The translations under genes and the position numbers were made by a program. Below are positions 26,572 through 37,500 of a stretch of DNA of 64,000 bases, piece by piece (the first letter of the stretch is position 1; every line of letters begins with the position of its first letter). The stretch is from Coturnix japonica. Lineage: Eukaryota > Chordata > Aves > Galliformes > Phasianidae. The notes beneath the pieces were generated by a model. The model searched no databases. It was not told where the DNA came from and saw only the letters and a program-made list of their open reading frames with translations. Location: NCBI RefSeq assembly GCF_001577835.2, contig NW_015439533.1, positions 308,494-372,493 of the forward strand, given 5' to 3'.

Positions 26572-28143
26572 ATGAGCAAAGCGTGGAGACGGGGCAGGAT
26601 GGAGGGCGGGGAGCACGGTGAGGACGGGACCGGGATGAGGGGCCGAGGGGCGGCGGGGTCAGGGCTCCGGGCCGCTCCGGGCTCCCGGTTCTGGGCCTCA
26701 CGGCGGCTCCGGTCCTTGTGGCGGCTCCCGCAGGTGACGAGGACGATGCGGTCGGTCACGGCGCTCACAAGAAGAAGCACAAGAAGCACAAGAAGAAGCA
26801 CAAGAAGAAGCAGCAGCACGAGGCGGCCCCGCAGCACAACGCGAGGAAACCGCAGCTGAAGCTCAAGATCAAACTGGGGGGGCAGGTCCTGGGCACCAAG
26901 AGGTGAGGACGGATATACAGCCCCCCCAACCCCCCACCTCCCACCCCCCGACCCCCATCTCTCGTCCTCGGCGGGGTCCCTTGAAGGCCGCCCCCCCCCG
27001 TGTCCCCGGGTCGGTGCCGCTGTTGGGACCCGCCCGGCTCCAGCCCCGACCTCCGTGTCCCCCCGCAGCGTCCCCACCTTCACCGTGGTCCCTGAAGCCC
27101 AGAGTTCCCCCTCCCCGCTGATGGTGGTGGATGAGGAGGATGAGCCCGGTGAGGGGGTCCCCATCGAGCAGTACCGGGCCTGGCTGGGTAAGTGCTGGGG
27201 GGGGTGGGGGGTGGGGGCTGGGAGGGGTTGCGCTGGGGGCCTGGGGCTGTTACCTGCCCGTCCTGCGGGCTCTGTGGGTGCCCCCACACCGAGCTCTGAG
27301 CCTTATTGAGAGGGATTCCTGCGCCAATGGGCAGCGTGGGCTGCAGGGTGCTGTGGGGCTGACATGGCGCCGGGATGGCACAGATGGGTGACTGCTCTGT
27401 CCTTGTCTGCCCGGCTCAGACGAGGACAGCAACCTGGACCCCTCCCCACTGCCCGACCTGGACTCTGAGAGCTGCTTCCCCGCCCGCGAGGAGGAGGAGG
27501 AGGAGGAGCGTTGGCTGGACGCGCTGGAGAAGGGCGAGTTGGACGATAACGGGGAGCTCAAGAAGGAGGTGGATGAATCGCTGCTGACGGCGCGGCAGGT
27601 GAACGGCGGGACCGGGACGGGGGGGGACGGGAGGAGACGGGGCCGGGAGCCGCCGCTTTATGTGCCCTGTGTCCGCAGAGGGCGCTCCTGCACAAGCAGC
27701 GGAGCCAACCGCTGCTGGAGCTGCCCATGGGCTACAAGGCCAAGGAGCTGACCGAGGAGATGCTGGTGAAGCGCGAGGAGCGGGCGCGGAAACGGCGGCT
27801 GCAGGCGGCCAAAAAGGCGGAGGAGAACAAGAAGCTGACGATCGAGCGGCTCACCAGGACCAACAAGGCCAAAGTGAAGGCGCTGCGGGAGCGTCGCGCC
27901 CGGCCGCCCCCCTGCGCCGTGGTTCAGTACCGGAACAACGCGCAGCTCATCACCGTGTCCTTCCCCGCCGGCTCCGCGCTGCCGCTGCTGCCCAGCTCCG
28001 CCCCCCCGGTGCCGCCGGTGCAGCTGTGCGGGGTGAGCGGCTGCACCAACCGGCGCCGGTACCGCTGCTCCAGCACCGGGACAGCGCTGTGCAGCATGGC
28101 CTGCTACAAACGGAACCTGCAGCTGCAGGAGGCCGCAGCCTAG
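26572..28143 (+). CDS. INO80B: INO80 complex subunit B (PAPA-1/IES2 homolog, zf-HIT protein)
   Basis: Exons 26572-26617, 26734-26902, 27069-27187, 27420-27598 and 27679-28143 join in frame; about 325 residues (human 356). Start MSKAWRRGRMEGGEH matches human MSKLWRRG. A Lys/His run (HKKKHKKHKKKHKKK) is followed by PQLKLKIKLGGQVLGTK, SVPTFTVVPE and LMVVDEEDEP. Further on are RWLDALEKGELDDNGELKK and the PAPA-1 helix EEMLVKREERARKRRLQAA. The C-terminal zf-HIT has paired Cys (CGVSGC...YRCSSTGTALCSMACY). The protein is a nuclear subunit of the INO80 chromatin remodeller, where it stimulates ATPase activity. The WBP1 start lies 0.85 kb downstream on the same strand. Confidence 0.97.
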
Positions 28144-28310
28144 AGCGGGACCGGAACGACGGGGCTGTACAACGGGACTCTATAACGGGGCCGGGACTGT
28201 TTAACGGGACTCTATAGCGGGGCCATAAGGACGGGACTATAAGAGCAGGGCCGGGACTGTATAACGGGACTCTAAGCGGTGCCGGGGCGGTATAACGGGG
28301 CCGTTCCGGC
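28144..28310. repeat. INO80B 3' repeat (AACGGGACTCTATA...)
   Basis: About five diverged copies of TATAACGGGACTCTATAGCGGGGCC right after the INO80B stop. No canonical AATAAA is seen nearby. Confidence 0.65.
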
Positions 28311-28316
28311 ACGGAG

Positions 28317-28346
<30 letters not shown>
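28317..28346. repeat. 30-bp poly-C run
   Basis: Unbroken C run, poly-G on the opposite strand, between INO80B and the WBP1 promoter. Confidence 0.85.
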
Positions 28347-28347
<1 letters not shown>

Positions 28348-28421
28348 TTCCCGCCGCTGTTCTCGTCCCGGGACTCAGCGCCGCACGCGGGGAGAGGGGC
28401 GGGGCTTCACGGCAGCGTCCC

Positions 28422-28793
28422 ATTGGCTACAAGCTGCGTCCGGGCCAGAACAGCGCTCTGATTGGTCGGCACCGCCGTCAATCTTCACGCGACTCGTGCC
28501 TCCGCTTTTCTTTGGCCGCCTCGGGGGCGGGGCCCGCACGCGGTTGGTGGAGATGCCCGCTTGTCACGCGCGGTGGAGGAGGCCGAGGCAGCCATTGGTC
28601 GCGCCTCCCGTCAATCGCGGCCGGGAGGGCGGGGTCGCGCCTCCCATTGGCCGAGCGCGCCGGGGGGGCGGGACTCGGTCCCTTTGTCTCTGTTGTCGGG
28701 CGTGAGGCTCGGGCAGACGGCTTCCGATTGGACGAGGCGGGGCGGCGGCGGCGCCTCCCGTTGGCCGGAGGCGGCGGGGCGGCGTCCGATTGG
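28422..28793 (+). promoter_or_regulatory. WBP1: Six inverted CCAAT boxes upstream of WBP1
   Basis: ATTGG occurs at 28422, 28461, 28594, 28646, 28727 and 28789, mostly in the NF-Y-type context (C/G)(A/C)(C/T)ATTGG. Copies are spaced 39-133 bp apart in CpG-rich, TATA-less sequence ending about 200 bp before the WBP1 start codon. Confidence 0.55.
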
Positions 28794-28988
28794 CCGGGAG
28801 GGCGGCGGGGGGCGGGACCTCGGGCCGGGGAGCGATGGCGGCGGCGGAGGCTGCGGCCCGGGCGGCGGCGGGGACCCGGGCGGCCGCCAGGGACAACGGG
28901 GACAGCGGGGACAATGGCTGCTGCTGCGGGCGGCGGGGGCCGAGCGGGAGGAGCCGGAGCGGGGCCGCACGGGGCTGTAGGACGAGAC

Positions 28989-30756
<1,768 letters not shown>

Positions 30757-31447
30757 GTCAATGAAACGACGCCGCCGCCATCCCGCCCGCGGGGCCGAAC
30801 CCGGAGCAGCCCCCACCCCATCCCACCCCATCCCATCCCATAATACACCATCCATCCCATCTCATCCCATCCCGCCCCTCCCCGCAGCCGCCGCTCCCGG
30901 CCTTGGAGCAGCCGGGCTGGGGCCACCGCGGTGCCGGAGCCGCCGCTGCTCAGAGGGTCGGGGCGCGGCTGCCCCCCCCCCCCCCGTCTCTCCCACCCCC
31001 ATCTCCCACCTCCCCCCGCTGCGGCCCCACCACCGTCCCCGGGCTGTGGACTCTCGCCTCGGAGCCCCCGGGCTGACCCCACCGGGTTCCCTGCTGTGAC
31101 CGCCCCGCGCTTCCCCTCCGAACTGCTGCCACGGAACCGGGCCCGGCCGCGGGGGCGGCTCCGTCCCGCTGCAGCCTGCGGGGCTGGGTGCGGGAGGCCG
31201 CGATCCCGGCAGCGTCATCATTAAAGAGATGTGGAATCACAGCATCGCCGTGGGGTGAGGATGGAGCCGAGCTGGGAAGCGGCTGTGAAGCAGAGACCCC
31301 CCGGTGCGGGGACCTTTACACTGAGCTCCAATGGAGGCGATGAAGCGTCACCTCTGAGGTTTATTGGTGGTGGAGGACGGGACCCCGGGCCGGGAGCCTC
31401 CACCCGCCCCTGAGAAAGCCGGGAGCCCGGTGACCCCCCCCCCTTAA
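30757..31447. other. WBP1 3' region and convergent MOGS 3' end
   Basis: Holds CATCCCATCCCA repeats (30810-30880), a GC-rich stretch and + strand ATTAAA at about 31219. No coding exon is seen. The MOGS stop codon (complement of TTA/CTA at 31448) follows. No clear - strand AATAAA was found. Confidence 0.4.
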
Positions 31448-34291
31448 TTAATAGTCCTCGGCCATCACCAGCACCACCAGCGCCGACCAGCCGGTGAACG
31501 GGTGCGATCCCTGCCCCCTGCCGGTGCTGTCGCTGTAGTGCTCCCACAAGTAGCCGCTCTCCGCGTACTGCCGGTACAGGTTGTGGATCAGGTTGTGCCG
31601 CAGCTCCCGGTACAGTTTCGCCGCCCGCTCTCGGTGCGGCCCCGGCTGCTCGGCGTAACCGTGCAGCGCCCGCAGCGCCAGGTAGTTGATGTTGATCCAG
31701 ACGGAGCCCCGCCAATAGGGCGGGTCGTGCTCGGTGTTGCGCTGCATGTACATGGGGCTGTCACGGGACAACGAGCGCAGCCCGAAGGGCGACCAGAGCC
31801 GCCGCTCGTCGCTCATGGCCGCCAGCAGCGGCTCCAGGCGGGGGGAGTCGGGGCGCAGCAGCCGCAGCAGCAGCGGGAACAGGCTGACGTAGCCCAGCGC
31901 GCTGACGAACCGGGGCCGGGGCGGCTCGTGCACCACCCGAACCAGCCGCGGGGCCGGGGGCGGCCGCCCGGGGGTCGCCCGTCCCACCTCGCGCCGCAGC
32001 CCCACGGCGCCGCTGTGGTTGCCGAAGTCGGCGAAGGCGCCGAGCTCGTGGGCCCAGTGCAGCCGCTCCAGCAGCTCGTTGTCGCTCAGCGCCCGCTCCA
32101 TGTGCCGGTAGGGCTCCGAGGGCTCCTCCAGCCGCTCGGCCGCCTCCGCCAGCACCCGGGAGGCCAACGCCATCCAGCAGCGCAGGTCCAGGTGCCGCTC
32201 GTCCTCCGACGGGTGCGAGGCTCGCGGGTAATCGTCCAGCCCCGACGCCAACGTCTTGGGGTTGAGGAAGCGCTCGGGGTCGGGGTCGCGGCCGCGCCAG
32301 CGGAAGGTGTAGGGCAGGGGGCCGCTCTGCGTCGTGTTCAACCACTCGTACCACGAGCGCAGGCGGGGGAAGAGCCGGCGCAGGTAGGACGGGGGAGCGG
32401 AGCCCAGCAGCCGCTGCAGCGCCAGGAGCAGCGCGGGGGGGTTGGCCGTGTCGCTGTGCTGCACCACGAACTCGGGCGGCACTTTGGCCAGCGCTTCATC
32501 CCCCAGGATCTGCTCCCGCGGGATCCAGCCCTCGGCCGTCATCAGGTCCAGCCAATGCGCCACCACCTCGCGGCTCAGCTCGGGGTCCCAGCGCGCCAGC
32601 AGCAGCTGGTGGAAACCTTCGTCCCACAGGAAACCGCGGGGGAAGAAGGAGCGGGACGGGACGGCCGTGAACAGCGACCGCTCGGGGAAGGACACGGGGT
32701 GATGGTGCAGCGGGGAGCGCAGCAGGGAGCGCCCGTGGAAGTGCCCCATCCCGCCCAGCATGTTGCTCAGCGCCGCCTGCGCAAAGCGCCGCTGTGGGGC
32801 CGGGAATCCCTTGTGCTCCAGCCCAAACGTCTCCTCAAAGCGCCGCTCGAAGGCAGCCTGGTGTCGCGCCAGCTCCGCCGTCAGCACCGGCCCCGCCAGG
32901 GCCCCGCGCCGCTCCCGGACACTGCCCGACTCGAACGTCACCTCCACGACGGCCGGCAGCCGCAGCGTCACCTGGTGCAGCAGCAGGTGACTGTGTGCGG
33001 CCTCCTCCGCTCCCGGCAGCCCCCGGAACTTGTCCACCGCCACAAAGCGCCGCCGGGACCCGTCGGGGGGGGTGAAAACGAAGCGGCTGCTGAGGCTGCT
33101 CCGCACCACGTCGGTCAGGCGGTGCAGCCCCGGGCTCCACGCGTCCAGGTAGTGGTAGCTGCAAATGGAGACAGGCCGTCAGTGCCACACGGTGACACGG
33201 GGCTGGGAGACGCCGACACCGCGGGGCACCTGCAGTACGGGACGTCGTCCCCGCTGTCTGTGCTGGGTCTCAGGAAGGTGACCTTGAAGTCCCCCAGCTC
33301 CTCCGACGTCCCGCTCACGGCCGCCAGCCGGGTACCGTCCTCCAGGTGCGGCCGCAGCGTCCCCTGCCCGTCCGTGGCCACGTAGAAGAAGAGGGAGATG
33401 AGGGCGGCCTGGCTGCCTGCGGCCTGAAAAGGGACGGGAAGGAGCACAGGGTGTCACCAACACTGCAGGGCATCGCCAACACCGCTGGATATCACCGATA
33501 CTACAGGGTATCATCACTGACACCACAGGGTATCACCAACACCGCAGGGCATCACCGATACTACAGGGCATCACTGATACTGCAGGGCATCATCACCGAC
33601 ACCACACGCCCCCCTCGTGCCGGTCCCAGCCCCGTGCTCACACACACACCGGTTTCTCACCCCCCCGTCCTGCCGGGCAGTGACTCTCCAGCTCCATTCC
33701 CCGCCGTGCCGCCCCCCCGGCCTCTTCACGAACTCGGTTCGCAGCAGCAGCCCCCGGTCGTGTATGTCCTGCAGGCCGAAGCTCTGCCCGTCGTGCATGA
33801 CCCAGCCGTAGCGCTGCAGCCCGTCGCTCTGCTCACACGTGTGTCTCAGCTCGGCCCCGTCCCGCTGCTGCAGCCACATCAGCCCTGGGAACGGGAACGG
33901 GGGGATGGTCAGACCGGGATGGTCACACCGGGCCCGGTGCCCCCCCCACACACGCACCGGTGACGACGCTGCGTGGGCTGCGTGTCTTCATGCCGAAGTA
34001 GACGTGCGGCCGGTACGAGCCCCAGAACCGGTGCGGGGCGCTGTCGGGCCCGGTGGCCCCGGGAGGCAGCGCGGGCTCTGCGGGGTGCGGGCTGACGGCG
34101 CGGGCCGCCGCTCGCCACCGGCCCCACAGCAGCACGAGGCTCCCGGCGGCCGCCAGCCCCAGCCCCAGCGCCGCCACCAGCCCCAGCGCGGCCCGTCCGC
34201 CCCGCTCCCCCCGCGCTGCCCCGCGCTCCCGGGGCCGGTTTCGCGCCTCCCGGGGCCCCTCGGCTCCACGCCGCCGCCTCTCCGCCGCCAT
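31448..34291 (-). CDS. MOGS: Mannosyl-oligosaccharide glucosidase (glucosidase I, GH63)
   Basis: Exons 34291-33958, 33884-33661, 33423-33230 and 33158-31448 join in frame; about 820 residues (human 837). The N-terminal basic tail is followed by a membrane anchor rich in A/L/G (about 36-58), giving a type II ER protein. Family motifs: FWGSYRPHVYFGMKTRSP, LRHTCEQSDGLQRYGW, TEFVKRPGGRHGGEWSWRV, FFPRGFLWDEGFHQLLL with the catalytic-region Asp/Glu, REQILGDEA, FGNHSGAV, YWRGSVWININYLALRAL and the terminal VMAEDY. The enzyme removes the outermost alpha-1,2-glucose from N-glycan precursors. The last exon holds 570 codons, as in mammals. The start context carries a YY1-type CAAGATGGCGGC that includes the ATG. 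Very secure. Confidence 0.97.
33455..33605. repeat. About 21-bp repeat (CACCGATACTACAGGGCATCA) in a MOGS intron
   Basis: About seven diverged units in the intron between exons at 33423 and 33661. Confidence 0.8.
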
Positions 34292-34310
34292 CTTGTCGAC
34301 GTCATCGCCG
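34285..34310 (-). promoter_or_regulatory. MOGS: YY1 and CRE-like element at the MOGS start
   Basis: On the - strand the sequence runs GATGACGTCGACAAGATGGCGGCGG. A CRE-like TGACGTCG precedes a YY1 site whose ATGG contains the initiator codon. This is a typical housekeeping initiator arrangement; occupancy is inferred. Confidence 0.5.
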
Positions 34311-34501
34311 CGCGACGCGCCGAGGAGGACGGAGCGCCGCCGAGTCGCGGCTACAGCGCCCCCCAGCGGAGCCGCCCGCAGGAGGACTGAGCGCAGACGC
34401 GGAGCCGGGCTGCCCGCACAGCTTCATTGTGCCCGGTGCTGCTCCCGGTGCTCCCGGTACGGTCCGGTGCTCCCGGTGCTCCCGGAGGAGCCGCCCGGCT
34501 C

Positions 34502-37500
34502 TCACTGCTGCACGCGGCCCCCGTCGCCCTCGCTGACAAAGCGCTTCCGGGCCCTGTGTGGGGATATGGGGGGACGCCGCTGCCCCACAACCGGCCCCAC
34601 GTCCCGTTCCCGGCGGGTCCCCGGTGCCCCCGTCCCGTATAACAACCGGCAGCACCACGCGATGCCCGTCACCCCCATCCTGTGCCTGCAGGGCCCCACA
34701 TCCCCACGTCCCTATATCGCAAACCCAGCAGCACCGCGCGGCCCCATCCCATAACTGACCCCATCCCATAGCTGACCCCATCCCATAGCTGACCCATCCC
34801 ATAGCTGACCCATCCCATAGCTGACCCCATCCCATAGCTGACCCCATCCCATTGCTGACCCCATCCCATAGCTGACCCCATCCCATNNNNNNNNNNNNNN
34901 NNNNNNNNNNNAGGTCCCCGCGCCTAAGCGTTCCGCGCCTTGCTGACCCCCCCGCGTGCAGGGAGCGTTCTTGCCCGAGGCGGCCGTGCCGCCCCGCGCT
35001 GCCCTCACTGCAGTGGTGCGGGGGCGGCTTTCCTGTGCTGCTCGCCAACATGGAGGCAGAGGAAGGAGTCGCGATTCACAGCGCGGAAGCTTGAGACCGT
35101 GTAGCGTCCCGAACACGCCGGTGTGACATCCTGCCCTCCCCTTCCGGCGACCCACTACGACCCTAGCACACGCCGCCTTCAACCCCGTCCCCATTCGCGG
35201 GCTAGCACTACGCGCTGCAAGTCCCTCGCTTCTCACACACTTGGCCAGGCACGACCACGATCAACCCCCGGTCGTGTCCGCCGTCCCCACAGAGCGCTGT
35301 CGCTAGCTGAGCATGACCTGGGGAGGCGCGCGTCCCAGTAGCCCCTGAACGAGTCCCACTCAAGGCCGAGGAGTGAGGTGGTATCCCCTCGTACCTGCGC
35401 TCTTCGTGAGGCTCCCACTTGGAGTACTGGCTGTCCACGGTATGGAGCCCCCACACCAAAAAACAGACGAGAGCTATTGGCGAGGGTCCCAGAGGCCAGG
35501 GCCCCATGAGCCGATGGTCAGGGGGCTGCGCACACAGAGACCCACCACCCCTATGAGGCCGGCTGAGACGACCGCCAAGCTGGGCTCTGTTTCACCCTGG
35601 AATAACGACACGCTGTGGGTGACCTCCTTGTCAGCCTTGGCCTGACGGGTACCTATAATCAGGATGGGGTGTCAACTCTTTGAAAGGGAAATACCTAGTA
35701 CGGAAAAGGGGAAATGGTTTAAAGTTGAAACGCAGGGAAGATTTCGTGTTGGATGTCCAGGGGGAAGTTCCCTTCCCACTAGACGTGGCTGCAGCCGTCC
35801 TGGAACAGGCCTACCCCCGGGACCTCGTGGAATGCCCATCCGCTGGAGGTGTTCAAGGCCCGGTTTGGATGGGGCCTCTGGGCAACGCGATCTCCTAACC
35901 ATGGCAAGTTTGGCTGGCTGTGCCAAGGCCAGGCGGAATTGGCAGCTCATGTTCCTGAGGTCCCCTTCCAACCTGGGGCATTCCTGTGATTCTGTGAACA
36001 TATCTTTGTTCTGGGCAACAAGAATAACCATAGATGGACATCTTGTCCAGTCCAATTATAACTTCCGCATAACGAAAAATGCCACAATGGCCTGAAAAAC
36101 TCTTGTTTATCTGTTCAACATTTTGTCTTTCATTATTTTCCTTGGTCTGTCCACTGCTTTCCTCTTTGTTTTTTTCTTTATTTCCTCTTTTTTTTTCTCC
36201 CACTGTGTAGTCTAATTTACCCACGTCTTTTAGAATGCTATTGGCCTCTTTTCTTTTATCTCTCCTTTATTTTTCAATAAAACTCCTCCTGTTTCATTCA
36301 TTCCTCCATCTCTTTCTGTCTTGATCTCTTTCATATTCCTATTACCAGCTCTTTTTTTTTTTTTTTTCTTACTATTTTTTGGCGTTTCCATAACGTCGTC
36401 TATTTTGTCTTGGTGCTGAATTCCATTCAATCAGCATGTGGCGTCTCACAATCTGCCTTCCACTTCTTAGACTATTTCACTTGCCGCCCATCACTTCTGA
36501 TTCTCTTCGCTCGCATACATCTCTTTGCTATCTCTGTTCCGCCCTGCTTCTTGAAAGTTTGCTTCTTCAGCACAATGGAGGTGGACTGAATTCATGACTA
36601 GAAGGCAACAAAAAGAAAGCCACAGTTTTGTAACAACGCTACAAAGCCCTGTACGAGTTGATATCAAGGAACAACCATCAGTCATAAAAGAGAAGCACTA
36701 ACAATCAATAGACAGGAGTGGAAAGCAAAACTCCCATACGCTGCCTCTCAAGGCAATGTCCTTACCGATGACATGACTCGGCTGAAGAACACTTGCTGCT
36801 CCCAAGCGTCTATACGCCCTTCCTTCTCCTTCCCTCTCCTTCTATTTACTTTCCCTAGGCTTTTTCTACTTCAAACAAAGGCAGAGCCTGTTAAAGCGAT
36901 TCAGGCAGCATTAAGTGCTTTCTTCAAACTCTACCCGCACCGCGTGAAACGGGCCCGGGTATGCGACGCATGTCCAATGGCTGGGAGGGCTCCGGGGCGG
37001 CCCTCCTTTCTGCAGAGAGGTCCCGACGATAGAGATACCTTTACTGTGGCACCACACTGAGATAAGGTTAGAGACTGGGCACAGAACACATAGTGAGCAA
37101 TGCAGAATATCATCGCTGTAAAATCTTCCTCAATACTAATCAAAACCTCAACAAATATCAAGCTAGGTAGCAACGAATACTGTTCTGATCCAGGACCTTC
37201 CTCTTCCCACCTGTCCACAGAGTATCTTCGCCTTTGGTGCTGAGATAGGCATCTGTTACCTTCTGAGGCGCTTGGTTTGCACCTCACCTGAATGGCTTCA
37301 TCTTGCTGGGGCCAGGTCTACGGTCCTCGAATTGTCCCCTTGGGGTTCACGCCCCCCACACAGTGTTCGCTGCCAGGGCTTCCGCGGGTGTTCCGCGCGG
37401 CGCTGCCGCGGCACCTCCGCCTGGCCCCCCCTTGGCCCCCGCGCGTCTAAGAAGACCGAACTGCTTGCGCGTCTCGACTGCTCAGCCGCGTGGGTTGGTG

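Noticed and set aside
36773-37060. Open frame of 95 codons in the AT-rich block
   Set aside because: No homology recognised, no splice or promoter context, and low-complexity start; not enough to call a gene.
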